From positions 97,061-161,060 of the forward strand of contig DDYY01000079.1 of NCBI GenBank assembly GCA_002346225.1: a DNA stretch of 64,000 nt. Direction: 5' to 3'. Source of the stretch: Bacteroidetes bacterium UBA3022. Lineage in GTDB: Bacteria; Bacteroidota; Bacteroidia; Chitinophagales; BACL12. Made by a program: the position numbers and the translations under genes. Numbering within the stretch: the first letter of the stretch is position 1; every line of letters starts with the position of its first letter. Positions 8,481-17,135 of this stretch are shown here, in pieces. Below the pieces are notes generated by a model, which saw only the letters and a list, made by a program, of their open reading frames with translations, was not told where the DNA came from and did no database searches.

Positions 8481-9889
8481 GTATCCAGTTTAGCCAAAAG
8501 CCATTTAATATCCGCTACCTGACCGGTGGCGGATATTTTTTGTCTGAGTTTTTCCTTTTTCTCTTTATCGCCCGGTGGAATAGCCAGCATTCTATTTAAG
8601 AACCTGACAAAGTTCATATATATTGTTTTTACATTTTCACTAATGGTCTTGTTCCTTCTAAGGAACACTTTAAAGGCCTCTTGTGCGCTATTCAGGGGAT
8701 CTATTTCATCCAATTCGTAATAAATCTTCAGCTGTAATACCCGGCTGTCCAATGCATAAAACACATCGGTGAAAGCCACCTTATTCAGCACCACAAGCGC
8801 CTCATCGAATGCACCTTTAGCAAACTGCAGATAAGCCATATTGTAGTTGTAGGCGTTGTTTCTGAATTTAACATGCAGCAACTGGCGGTATTCTTTTATA
8901 AAATTCTCCGCCCAGGGTATTTCGCCCACACGAGTGGCCACACTAACGATATTCTTGTAGGTCCACGGACTGATATACCCGTCAATAATTACCAAATCCA
9001 GTTCAATGCTGCTGCGGTACAGATTAAATAGTTCGGATAGAAAATGGTTATTACCGGCATTGGCTTTTCTGATACAATAGTTCTGCGCATAGGCATACAT
9101 ATCTCTTGCTTCTTCCGGAGGGAATTGACCTGCCGCCTTTTCGAGCAAATGTTTCAGTGCAGTAAAATGATCGGGCTGGTCGTTCTCCATGAAAGTCATC
9201 AATATGCGGTAGTAAATCATGATGGAAGGAAAGGCGCTGTAATCGAAGTCCTCCACGTGCTGCCTCACCTCTTTCAGCATCCGCAATTCATACTGACCAG
9301 AAACCACTTTCTGGCGGTTAATGAGCTCACAACTGTACTTCAGCTTGGTAGATATATAAAAAAGATCCAGGTAATTGGCTGCCTCCTGTAAGCTTCTGTC
9401 AGATGATCTTTTTTTCTGTTTATCGAAATAAGCGTTGAGCTGGTTCTGCAAAAGAAATTCACTGTAATAAAATTCAGTGTTTCTGTAATCTGAACCTTCC
9501 AGATATTGCTGTGCTTTTTTGAGGGTCTGATTGAAAAGCTTATCTACTTCCCAGCGATTATACACCCCCAGCAAAGCGCAGTAACCTTGCAGCTCCTGCT
9601 GTTCCAGTTGTTCTAACTTTATAAACCGCTCCCCCGCATCCAACATGGCACTCATAAGGTAGGTAAGCTTTTTCTCGTCCATTGGTTTGGTCCAGGGCAC
9701 AGTCTTAATAAACTTCGACCTTTCGAGCTGCGGACTTTCGAACGCCGGTGCATATTTATTTAAGCCGCTGTAGAACTGCCATAAAGCATCATCCTTAATG
9801 AAGTAGGGTGAAGCCAGGAATTCACCAAAACGCTTCCATTCCTTCTTATCGAAGTGGCGAATTAACTCGAAAAGCTTACTATTTAGCAT
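8477..9889 (-). CDS. Large alpha-helical protein of unknown function
   Basis: This 470-residue soluble protein has no signal peptide. The whole sequence reads as paired helices, TPR-like but without a clean consensus. The N-terminus (KLFELIRHFDKKEWKRFGEF, then LASPYF) resembles a family I have seen repeatedly in Saprospiraceae, where paralogues share an opening of the form L..L...E..RF..FL.SPYF. No catalytic motif is visible. It is monocistronic and convergent with the glutaminase gene. Confidence 0.8.
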   Translation of the reverse strand: MLNSKLFELIRHFDKKEWKRFGEFLASPYFIKDDALWQFYSGLNKYAPAFESPQLERSKFIKTVPWTKPMDEKKLTYLMSAMLDAGERFIKLEQLEQQELQGYCALLGVYNRWEVDKLFNQTLKKAQQYLEGSDYRNTEFYYSEFLLQNQLNAYFDKQKKRSSDRSLQEAANYLDLFYISTKLKYSCELINRQKVVSGQYELRMLKEVRQHVEDFDYSAFPSIMIYYRILMTFMENDQPDHFTALKHLLEKAAGQFPPEEARDMYAYAQNYCIRKANAGNNHFLSELFNLYRSSIELDLVIIDGYISPWTYKNIVSVATRVGEIPWAENFIKEYRQLLHVKFRNNAYNYNMAYLQFAKGAFDEALVVLNKVAFTDVFYALDSRVLQLKIYYELDEIDPLNSAQEAFKVFLRRNKTISENVKTIYMNFVRFLNRMLAIPPGDKEKKEKLRQKISATGQVADIKWLLAKLDT

Positions 9890-10122
9890 ACTGCTAAGTT
9901 CAAAATAAACCGGAATTATTCGGAAAACACCTGAATATGTTGGGTGTCAGAACAGCGTAAAATACACCTTAAAACCTGTAAATCAACACTATACACATTT
10001 TTCAATCCATATTTTTCAGAACTTAGCCTTCAAAAAGGTACGGAAAGTGGTGGAAAGACTGGATTTATGTTCTTTTTTGCCCTTATGGAATAGGTTTACT
10101 TTACTCTCAGGAACAAATTACT

Positions 10123-11478
10123 ATGCTACGCAACTGCACTACATTAATTTTTATTCTCTTTCTGACGGCGGCTAACCACCTGATGGCTCAGGTTGTCGCC
10201 AATGCTGATACGATTGGCATTTGCACCGGATACCCGAATGCCATCAATGTCTTATCGAATGATGAAGGGATTGAACTGGTATTGGAAGATATTCTTGTTC
10301 CCCCTTCTACCGGCACAGTAAGTTTTGACCCGGACGGCACCATTTCACTGGACTATGCTGTAGCTGCTGATTTCGATCCCGCCGAAGCCCTGATTTACCT
10401 GGTAGCTGACAGTGCGGGTAATATTGATATCGGGGTTTTGCAAATATTTGTTTCCGATGGACTTGATTGCGTCTGGCCGGGCGATGCCAATGACGACAAT
10501 ATTGCCAACCATCTCGACCTGCTGGCCATTGGTTTAGCATATGGCGACACCGGTCCTTTGCGTCCGGATATTTCAGAAGAATGGAACGCGCAATATGCCT
10601 TCGAATGGGACTACTCCTCTTTACTGGCAACACTGAACAGAAAATTTATCGATTGCAATGGCGATGGCATCATTGATGCAGCGGATATCACTCCGATATT
10701 AAATAATTATGGTCTGGAGCATGCACGTACCAGTGCAACAGAGGGAGGTACCGGATTTCCGCCACTCGGTGTAGGCTTTTACAGCGACACCATCTATGCC
10801 GGTTCAACAGTAACGATACCTATATACCTGGGCACCGAAGATTTACCAGCAGGAAATGTGTATGGTCTTGCCTTTACACTGGGTTATAACTCTGATATCA
10901 TAGTTCCCGGTTCACTGACCGTTGATTTCAGCTCCGGCTGGCTGGGTGCTTCTACCATATCACTGGCCCGAACAGATGCTACCGCCAGCTTAACAGATGT
11001 GGCTGTGAGCAGGACCAATAAAACATCTGTAACCGGCTACGGTAATATTGGAACGGTCTCTTTTGTTATGGAAGATAATCTGGCAGGAAGGCTGACTGAT
11101 ATCAGCAGTGTGCTGGAGATTTGTCCGATTGAACCAACCATCATCAACGCCCTGGGCAATGCAACACTGGCCGAAGGTATCGATCTCCAATGCGATAGCG
11201 TTGTGGTGCTGCAAGTTTCTACTGATATTTCTTTAGCGACTTCTCAGCAGTGGAATATTCAACCCAACCCTGTCACCCATGAACTATCCGTAATAACCGA
11301 TCCGAATACTACTTTGGGTCTCCGGGTTCAGACTCTGACCGGTCAGCATATAGCAACCTATGCCGTTTCCAGCACAGTTACCGGCATCGACGTTTCTCCG
11401 CTCTCACCCGGCACCTATTTCCTTGTATTACAACTGCGTGATGGCAGTCAATCCTATAAACAATTTATTAAATTATAA
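10123..11478 (+). CDS. Secreted dockerin-like protein with T9SS sorting domain
   Basis: A Sec signal peptide (ends HLMAQ) leads into a beta-rich region (residues about 24-115, DTIGICTGYPNAINVLSNDEG, cadherin-like). Two calcium-loop motifs of the dockerin type follow: WPGDANDDNIANHLDLLAIG and DCNGDGIIDAADITPILNNYG. Next is a cohesin-like beta segment (VYGLAFTLGYNSDIIVP...). The C-terminus is a type A T9SS sorting domain (IQPNPVTHELSV, then GTYFLVLQLRDG, end KQFIKL). The protein should cross the outer membrane through T9SS and be attached or released after CTD removal. It lies 10 bp before the PKD protein gene, likely the same transcript. Confidence 0.85.
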   Translation: MLRNCTTLIFILFLTAANHLMAQVVANADTIGICTGYPNAINVLSNDEGIELVLEDILVPPSTGTVSFDPDGTISLDYAVAADFDPAEALIYLVADSAGNIDIGVLQIFVSDGLDCVWPGDANDDNIANHLDLLAIGLAYGDTGPLRPDISEEWNAQYAFEWDYSSLLATLNRKFIDCNGDGIIDAADITPILNNYGLEHARTSATEGGTGFPPLGVGFYSDTIYAGSTVTIPIYLGTEDLPAGNVYGLAFTLGYNSDIIVPGSLTVDFSSGWLGASTISLARTDATASLTDVAVSRTNKTSVTGYGNIGTVSFVMEDNLAGRLTDISSVLEICPIEPTIINALGNATLAEGIDLQCDSVVVLQVSTDISLATSQQWNIQPNPVTHELSVITDPNTTLGLRVQTLTGQHIATYAVSSTVTGIDVSPLSPGTYFLVLQLRDGSQSYKQFIKL

Positions 11479-11488
11479 ATACACACCT

Positions 11489-13492
11489 ATGAAAAATCAA
11501 TTCTTTTCATTTCTCATTATAGTGATGACCACAGCCACGGCATCAGCATGTGAGGCCAGCTTCACCACTGTAGTAGATGGCAGCAGTGTTGCTTTCGATC
11601 CTTCCACCTCACCGGGCCCCGGAGATGTGTTGAGCTACTTCTGGGAGTTTGGCGATGGCAGTGCCAGCTATGACAACGACCCTGTTCACAATTATGCCGA
11701 GACAGGAACTTACGTGGCATGTCTCACTGTCATTTTCTGGGACAGCTGCACTGCAGTTTTCTGCGATGAAATAGTCATTACGGAAGGAGCAGATTGCACT
11801 GCTGAATTTCTTTATGTAGCAGATGGTTTAGATGTCGACTTCGAAGCGGTAACCTTTCCCGGACCGGGCGACGTTGATAATTATATCTGGTATTTCGGCG
11901 ATGGTAGTACGGATGAAGGTGATGATGACCCCGCTCACGAATATGCAGAACCCGGCACTTATGAAGTTTGTGTGGTTGTGTATTTCGAAGGTGGTTGTGT
12001 AGCGGAATACTGCGATGTCATAAGCGTTGGCCTGGTAGATGGTGATTGTGCAGCTATTATTGAGATATGGGACACCGACGGATTTTCGTATCACTTCTTT
12101 GGCTTTGTAGAACCTGAATACGCCGAGGTAGAGTATACCTGGACATTTGGCGACGGCACCTCCTTTTCTGAAGTATGGTCCAGTGAAGGTTCAGATCCCA
12201 CGCATGTGTACAGTGAGGCAGGTATCTATACTGTTTGTTTAAGTATTGTTACCGGAAGCGGATGTACGGATGAAGCCTGCATCGAAATTATTGTGGGAGA
12301 CAGCACTGAATCCTCCTGCGAAGCCTTTTTCAATATCACAGGTATTTTCCCCGATGGTGATGGCTGGGTGGTAAATTTCAACAATGAGTCTGTTGTAACC
12401 GGTGGTGCTGTTGGCGAGGTGCTCTGGTACTTTGGCGATGGTACAGTTGCAGACAGCTATGACGCAGAACACTTCTATGAAGCTCCGGGCACTTACGAAG
12501 TTTGTGTAGTTATCATTTCTGCCGATGGCAGCTGTGTCGACGAATATTGCGTTGACATTACCATAGGTGGAGGAGCAGGCGAATGTGAAGCCGATTTTGA
12601 TTACGAAACAGACGGATTACTGGTTGTATTTGAAGATAACTCTGATGGAATGGGCCTGGCTTATAGCTGGAGTTTTGGTGACGGTGCCATCAGTTACTTA
12701 GCCAATCCCGAACATATCTATGCCGCTCCCGGCGTGTATGAAGTTTGCCTTACCGTATTTGGTTTAGACAGCTGCGTTGATACCTATTGTGAAGAAATAG
12801 AAATAGATGGAGCCGGTGAAGATTGTATGGCCTATTTTGAAGTAGATGATATTGAGCCAAGTGGAGATGGATGGCTGGTGAGCTTTTCCAATGAATCAGA
12901 AGGTGATTATGAAGGTCAGATTTGGTTGTTCGGCGATGGCGATGGCTCTATCAGCAGCGATCCCGATCATTATTATGCAGCAGCAGGTGTGTATCTAGTG
13001 TGTCTTACTATCGGAGATTCTACGCTGGGTTGTTTTGATACCTATTGCCAGGAAGTGCTGGTAGGCGGATTAGACGACTGTGTGGATCCTGCCCTCATTG
13101 ACAGCAGTTTTGCCTGCACCGATGAATATGAACCCGTGTGCGGTTGCAATGGCATAACCTACGATAACGCTTGCTATGCAGAGAATTTCGGTGGTGTACT
13201 ATTCTGGTCAGAAGGCCCTTGCCTGACAGATGGTGTTGAAGAAGAAGTGTTGATGGGTATGCGCATTGCGCCCAATCCGGCCAGTAACTTCATCCAGATT
13301 CAATGGGAACCTACACCTCAGCCATTACAAATGCATGTACTTAATATGACAGGACAAATAGTGTATTCATCATTATTACCTGGCTCCGGAAGATTTCAGC
13401 TTGCCACGGATCAGCTGGAGAACGGACTGTATATTCTTCAATTCCTTAGCGGCACACACATGTTCACCCAACAGCTGATCATTCAGCACTAA
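11489..13492 (+). CDS. Secreted protein: six PKD domains, Kazal-type inhibitor domain, T9SS sorting domain
   Basis: The frame extends upstream into the previous gene, but the ATG at 11489 gives a signal peptide (MKNQFFSFLIIVMTTATASA). Six PKD-like repeats follow, each with a FGDG core and a GxYxVCL strand (FGDGSASYD, FGDGSTDEG, FGDGTSFSE, FGDGTVADS, FGDGAISYL, FGDGDGSIS). Each carries regularly placed cysteine pairs. After them sits a Kazal-like module (ACTDEYEPVCGCNGITYDNA, then CYAENF and a final GPC). The C-terminus is a T9SS type A domain (IAPNPASNFIQI ... GLYILQFLSG). The protein is strongly acidic. Kazal domains inhibit serine proteases; whether this one does is inferred. Confidence 0.88.
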   Translation: MKNQFFSFLIIVMTTATASACEASFTTVVDGSSVAFDPSTSPGPGDVLSYFWEFGDGSASYDNDPVHNYAETGTYVACLTVIFWDSCTAVFCDEIVITEGADCTAEFLYVADGLDVDFEAVTFPGPGDVDNYIWYFGDGSTDEGDDDPAHEYAEPGTYEVCVVVYFEGGCVAEYCDVISVGLVDGDCAAIIEIWDTDGFSYHFFGFVEPEYAEVEYTWTFGDGTSFSEVWSSEGSDPTHVYSEAGIYTVCLSIVTGSGCTDEACIEIIVGDSTESSCEAFFNITGIFPDGDGWVVNFNNESVVTGGAVGEVLWYFGDGTVADSYDAEHFYEAPGTYEVCVVIISADGSCVDEYCVDITIGGGAGECEADFDYETDGLLVVFEDNSDGMGLAYSWSFGDGAISYLANPEHIYAAPGVYEVCLTVFGLDSCVDTYCEEIEIDGAGEDCMAYFEVDDIEPSGDGWLVSFSNESEGDYEGQIWLFGDGDGSISSDPDHYYAAAGVYLVCLTIGDSTLGCFDTYCQEVLVGGLDDCVDPALIDSSFACTDEYEPVCGCNGITYDNACYAENFGGVLFWSEGPCLTDGVEEEVLMGMRIAPNPASNFIQIQWEPTPQPLQMHVLNMTGQIVYSSLLPGSGRFQLATDQLENGLYILQFLSGTHMFTQQLIIQH

Positions 13493-13514
13493 TTGTTCAT
13501 CAAAAACAAAAGCT

Positions 13515-13955
13515 ATGAAGAAATTTCATTTTTTAGCCGCCCCTTTTCTTGCTTTAGCATTCAGTTCCTGCACCAGCGAGGACGACACGCTGACCTCCTT
13601 AAGTGCAAGTGGTGCCACCACGACAGTGACCAGCGGAACATGGAAAATCACCCTGTATGACGACAGTGGCAACAATGAAACCAGCGACTATACCAGTTAC
13701 AGTTTCAAATTTGAAGATGATGGAACGTTGAAGGCAACTTCCGGAGGTACGACTCACCTTGGCACCTGGAGCATCAGTGATGATGACGACAGCCCGGAAG
13801 ATATTGACTTGAACATCTTCTTTGCTGCTCCTGAGAAGTTAGAAGAATTAACTGACGACTGGGATATTCTCGAGTACACCAGCTCTCAAATCCGGCTGCG
13901 AGATGTAAGTGGTGGTTCGGGTGAAACCGATTTACTAACCTTCGAATTGATTTGA
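13515..13955 (+). CDS. Small lipoprotein, lipocalin-like
   Basis: The 146-residue protein has a lipobox (FSSC, Cys19) and a Ser/Thr-rich linker. The beta-rich C-terminal domain has the pattern SGTWKITLYDD ... YSFKFEDDGTLKA ... HLGTWSI. That alternation of W-K-I and F-DGT-W strands is typical of small lipocalin-like lipoproteins in Bacteroidota. No ligand can be inferred. It follows the PKD gene after 22 bp and is closed by a strong terminator, so the three genes from 10123 may form one transcript. Confidence 0.75.
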   Translation: MKKFHFLAAPFLALAFSSCTSEDDTLTSLSASGATTTVTSGTWKITLYDDSGNNETSDYTSYSFKFEDDGTLKATSGGTTHLGTWSISDDDDSPEDIDLNIFFAAPEKLEELTDDWDILEYTSSQIRLRDVSGGSGETDLLTFELI

Positions 13956-13963
13956 TATTAAAG

Positions 13964-13985
13964 CCCGGAATATTCCGGGTTTTTT
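13964..13985 (+). terminator. Intrinsic terminator after the lipocalin-like lipoprotein
   Basis: CCCGGA-ATAT-TCCGGG followed by six T residues forms a compact rho-independent terminator 9 bp after the stop codon. Confidence 0.9.
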
Positions 13986-14031
13986 GTTGAACAAAATGCC
14001 CATTTAATTGTAGTAAAACAAATACTTACAT

Positions 14032-14802
14032 ATGGGAAATCGAACAGTATATCTAGCCATCGGACTGGCACTTATGTTTTCAAGTTGTGCCATTATCAGA
14101 CCCGGTGAAGCGGGAGTAAAAACAACCTTGGGGAAAGTGGACGAAACTGTTTTAATGCAGGGACCAAAAGCTTACTTTCCGTTTACAACCCGAATCATCA
14201 AATTGCCACTGCGCACTGAAAATATTGAAATCACGGTAGATCTTCCATCGAAAGAAGGTCTTACCATACGCGCAGATATATCCATACTGTATCGCCTGGA
14301 ACCCGAGTCTGTAGCGAAAGTTTTTGAGGAGGTAGGTCTGAATTACGAGCAAACGCTGATACTGCCCATATTCAGGTCAGCGGCCAGCGATGTCAGTGCG
14401 CGCTTCTTTGCCAAGGACATGCATTCCGGAGAACGAGCCTCCATTGAAAATGAAATTCGAGATCTAATGACAGAGCGCATGCAGGGAAGAGGGCTGGAAA
14501 TAGAAGCTGTTCTCATGAAAAGCATTCGACTTCCGGACGGACTGTCACGGGCTATTGAAGATAAACTGGAAGCGGAGCAGCGCGCGCAACAAATGCAGTT
14601 CATTCTGGATAGAGAAAGACAGGAAGCGCAAAGAAAGAAAGTAGAGGCAGAAGGTGTACGTGATGCACAGATGATTATCACAGAAGGTCTTAATCCAATG
14701 ATTATTCAATTCAAGTCGATTGAGGCTTTTCAGAAGCTTGCTGAATCGGATAATACCAAGATTATCATAACGGATGGTAAAACGCCGATGCTTATAGAAT
14801 AG
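14032..14802 (+). CDS. SPFH/prohibitin-family lipoprotein
   Basis: The 256-residue protein shows the SPFH (band 7) fold: IIRPGEAGVKTTLGKVDETV, then LTIRADISILYRLEPE, followed by a helical coiled-coil rich in A/E/K/R (residues about 185-225). Prohibitin-like proteins form membrane-bound ring scaffolds that often work with proteases such as FtsH. Here the N-terminus is not the usual transmembrane anchor but a lipoprotein signal (LMFSSC, Cys19), which would put the protein outside the inner membrane. No protease gene is adjacent. A hairpin with a T tract follows it. Confidence 0.82.
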   Translation: MGNRTVYLAIGLALMFSSCAIIRPGEAGVKTTLGKVDETVLMQGPKAYFPFTTRIIKLPLRTENIEITVDLPSKEGLTIRADISILYRLEPESVAKVFEEVGLNYEQTLILPIFRSAASDVSARFFAKDMHSGERASIENEIRDLMTERMQGRGLEIEAVLMKSIRLPDGLSRAIEDKLEAEQRAQQMQFILDRERQEAQRKKVEAEGVRDAQMIITEGLNPMIIQFKSIEAFQKLAESDNTKIIITDGKTPMLIE

Positions 14803-14822
14803 TCAGTATAAAATAAATACCC

Positions 14823-14874
14823 AAGAAGGTTGTTATTCTGTTGTAATACAATGGAAAAACGACCTTCTTTTTTT
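14823..14874 (+). terminator. Terminator-like hairpin enclosing the start codon of the next gene
   Basis: An 8-bp stem AAGAAGGT (14823-14830) / ACCTTCTT (14862-14869) runs into a T tract (14868-14874). The 31-nt loop contains the ATG at 14851 of the next gene. It could terminate the SPFH transcript and also hide the start codon of the following gene. Confidence 0.5.
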
Positions 14875-15123
14875 ATCTGTCTGTTGCTGGATGGTATCGG
14901 AATGCTTTCCTGGGTACTGCCGGTAGTGGGTGAAGCCACTGACCTGATATGGGCTCCTTTGGCAGCTTTCATTTATATCCACCTCTTCGGTTTCCGGAAA
15001 CGCGCTCCGGGTGGTGCTTTGCTGTTGATTGAAGAGTTGTTGCCCGGCACAGATTTCCTGCCCACCTTCACGCTCACCTGGCTATGGCTGAAGGCTAAGG
15101 ATAGTTACCGCATGACGGCCTGA
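14851..15123 (+). CDS. Small conserved membrane protein, unknown function
   Basis: The frame starts with TTG at 14830, but the ATG at 14851 gives MEKRPSFFICLLLDGIGMLS, a more natural start. The 90-residue product has two to three hydrophobic stretches: around LLLDGIGMLSWVLPVVGE, APLAAFIYIHLFGF and LPTFTLTWLWLK. I recall similar small proteins in Bacteroidota with a DGxGMLSY..P..GE..D..WAP core and a C-terminal EELLPGTDFLPTFT block, but know no function. Its start lies inside the hairpin described at 14823. Confidence 0.72.
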   Translation: MEKRPSFFICLLLDGIGMLSWVLPVVGEATDLIWAPLAAFIYIHLFGFRKRAPGGALLLIEELLPGTDFLPTFTLTWLWLKAKDSYRMTA

Positions 15124-15124
15124 A

Positions 15125-16105
15125 TCACTCCTGCCTGCCTTTCATTTCACCCCCCGACTTCCAGGCATTATCTATGGCGTTCATTTCTTCCAGCTCTTCA
15201 TCTGTATAAGGCTGAAAATCGAGGCCAGTTAAATCCGGCTTACCTGCATTGATCCAGGCGGTATACCAGAAGCTTCCCAATGCAATGATGGTAGTTCTCA
15301 TTCTTCGTTCCACCATATTGTTCAGCATGTCATTATACGCTAGGGCATAAGCTGTTGAATAGGTTCTCACCGTACTTTGACCTCTGGTTTCGTAGGCATA
15401 CTTCTGACTGGCCGGGAACTGTTCGTTCAAAAGCGCCTCATACTGCAAAACAGTATCACTCATGAGATGGCTTTCAAGCACCACTTCCCACAATCGGTCG
15501 TTGATGTAAGGTATATAGGTGGCTTTACCTACCAGATAATCGTAGTCATCACCGATTAGTTCTGGAATACGCGATTCCCAAAAGCCGTGAATACCATTCT
15601 GATTGGTAAGCTGTCCGTTGTAGTTTTCGGTACAGTGCAACGGCACATGTACATCGCCAATATAATGTCCAATCTCTGCACTCAGGCGGAGGATATTCTT
15701 GACCTCCTTGTTGCGCATAGCATCTTCCAACCGGTACATCATCAATTCAATATACCAGGGTACTATACCATAGGCCTGCAGGCTGTCTTCAGAATATTTT
15801 GCCACTGCATCTTTCCATTTTCGGGGAAGTTCAGGAAATGGATATTCGCCATAGTGGTCAATATCAATATAGTGTCGCGGTGCTTCATCGACCACCGCAT
15901 ATCTGCGTTTATCGGGGTCTACGGCATGCTCTTCTATATAATCCAGGTGGGGTTTGTAGAAGGCAAACAGCTCCTGTGGTAGAGTAAACAGCGCCATTTT
16001 ATTGATGCGTTTATGCGCCCAGAACCCCCAAGGCGGATTTGCAGCCTGTGCCTGCAGCAGTATGATCAATAGAAGCAGCAAGGCTCCCAGTTTTTGTTTG
16101 TTCAT
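15125..16105 (-). CDS. Secreted zinc-dependent phospholipase C / S1-P1 nuclease-type hydrolase
   Basis: A signal peptide (ends LLQAQA) precedes a mostly helical domain with spaced zinc ligands: Trp/His in WGFWAHKRIN, His and Asp residues in HYIDIDHY, the double-His helix EIGHYIGDVHVPLH, and NGIHGFWESRI. This spacing belongs to the trinuclear-zinc superfamily shared by bacterial phospholipase C and S1/P1 nucleases. Bacteroidota members are usually filed as Zn-dependent PLC. Substrate (phospholipid or nucleic acid) cannot be decided from sequence. It is monocistronic and its stop is 1 bp from that of the convergent small membrane protein gene. Confidence 0.82.
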   Translation of the reverse strand: MNKQKLGALLLLLIILLQAQAANPPWGFWAHKRINKMALFTLPQELFAFYKPHLDYIEEHAVDPDKRRYAVVDEAPRHYIDIDHYGEYPFPELPRKWKDAVAKYSEDSLQAYGIVPWYIELMMYRLEDAMRNKEVKNILRLSAEIGHYIGDVHVPLHCTENYNGQLTNQNGIHGFWESRIPELIGDDYDYLVGKATYIPYINDRLWEVVLESHLMSDTVLQYEALLNEQFPASQKYAYETRGQSTVRTYSTAYALAYNDMLNNMVERRMRTTIIALGSFWYTAWINAGKPDLTGLDFQPYTDEELEEMNAIDNAWKSGGEMKGRQE

Positions 16106-16193
16106 TTTCCGGTGTATTGTACTCTCTTAGGAGCTACGAAAATAAAATAGATTAGGCTTTGAACGGCTATGGCAATCAGGAATTAATATTGGC

Positions 16194-16553
16194 TTACAGC
16201 TCCAGCTCTTTTGATGGATCCCAATACAGATTAGCAAAATCCTGAACTGTATCATCCTTCACTACCACCCCTTCCTTTTCCAGTGCCAGCTCCATGGCAT
16301 CTGGCGTGGGAAAGTGGTGTTTGCCCGAGAGAATACCCAGTCGGTTCACCACTCTGTGTGCAGGGACATAGGCAGCCGCCTGGTGCGATGCATTCATGGC
16401 CCAACCGACGGTGCGGGCACTCATTCCGGCGCCAAGGTACCTGGCGATGGCTCCATAGGATGTCACCCTTCCTTCCGGAATCAACCGAACAACTTCCCAG
16501 ACCATTTGAAAAAAGTCGTCCTGTTTGCCGACAGAAGAGCGTACTTTTGCCAT
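16194..16553 (-). CDS. atl: Alkyltransferase-like protein (MGMT family, Cys replaced by Ala)
   Basis: The 119 residues cover the DNA-binding domain of O6-alkylguanine-DNA alkyltransferase: GRVTSYGAIARYLG, the recognition-helix/arginine-finger region SARTVGWAM and the active-site loop. The normal PCHRV is PAHRVV here, so the acceptor cysteine is lost. ATL proteins of this type bind alkylated bases and hand them to nucleotide excision repair instead of dealkylating them. It is divergent from the TrpF-like gene, with only 17 bp between the two starts. Confidence 0.9.
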   Translation of the reverse strand: MAKVRSSVGKQDDFFQMVWEVVRLIPEGRVTSYGAIARYLGAGMSARTVGWAMNASHQAAAYVPAHRVVNRLGILSGKHHFPTPDAMELALEKEGVVVKDDTVQDFANLYWDPSKELEL

Positions 16554-16570
16554 GCAGCTAAGTTAATATT

Positions 16571-17116
16571 ATGCCTTTGAAGAAGATAATTAAGGCGGGA
16601 GCCATCACCCACCTGACGGATGCGCGCTTCTTTGCCGCTTACGAAGTAGCTTATCTGGGCTTTTGCTTCGACCCTGCGTCGCCCGACTATATTTCACCCC
16701 AGGAGGCGTTGGCGATCAAAGGATGGATTACCGGACCTCAGATTGTTGCGGAGTTCAATAACCAGGATGCAGACAATGTGCTCAATATTATCCGCTTTCT
16801 GGAGCCCGATGTTGCTGAACTTTCCGCGCAGTATGGTGCAGCGGATATAGCTAAAATTGCTGATACAGAAGTCCTGCTGGCCTACCATACCTCCTTTGAT
16901 CAACGGAATTCTGTTCCGGAAGATGCGCTGTACATTCTGCTCACCGACTTACCGCAAAATGCTGAACTTGCCCCTAACTGGATGGTGGATGCCACCTATA
17001 ACCATCTGCTCCATCATGGGCTGTTGCAGGTAAAGGGATCACCGGAAAAAGAGACCGGTGTAAAGTTGTTTGATGAAGTTGCAGATTTACTGGAATCCTG
17101 GATGGAGGATGAATAG
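16571..17116 (+). CDS. TrpF-like (phosphoribosylanthranilate isomerase-related) protein, truncated fold
   Basis: The N-terminal half resembles TrpF (IKAGAITHLTDARFFAAYEV, YLGFCFDPASPDYISPQEAL), including the stretch corresponding to GF-F-P-SPR-V. The catalytic Cys of the KICG motif is replaced (IKAGAI), and the C-terminal barrel is short and lacks the usual GGL/DVSSGVE phosphate-binding end. At 181 residues it is below the ~200-210 of TrpF. No other trp gene is near. It is probably a TIM-barrel relative with a different role. Confidence 0.65.
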   Translation: MPLKKIIKAGAITHLTDARFFAAYEVAYLGFCFDPASPDYISPQEALAIKGWITGPQIVAEFNNQDADNVLNIIRFLEPDVAELSAQYGAADIAKIADTEVLLAYHTSFDQRNSVPEDALYILLTDLPQNAELAPNWMVDATYNHLLHHGLLQVKGSPEKETGVKLFDEVADLLESWMEDE

Positions 17117-17135
17117 TTTTTAGCAAGGCCTGTCT

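Noticed and set aside
11630..12960. Repeated GGCGATGG words suspected as a DNA repeat array
   Set aside because: They are the FGDG codons of six PKD domains, diverged and in frame.
16194..16553. Active O6-alkylguanine-DNA alkyltransferase
   Set aside because: The acceptor cysteine of PCHRV is Ala here (PAHRV).
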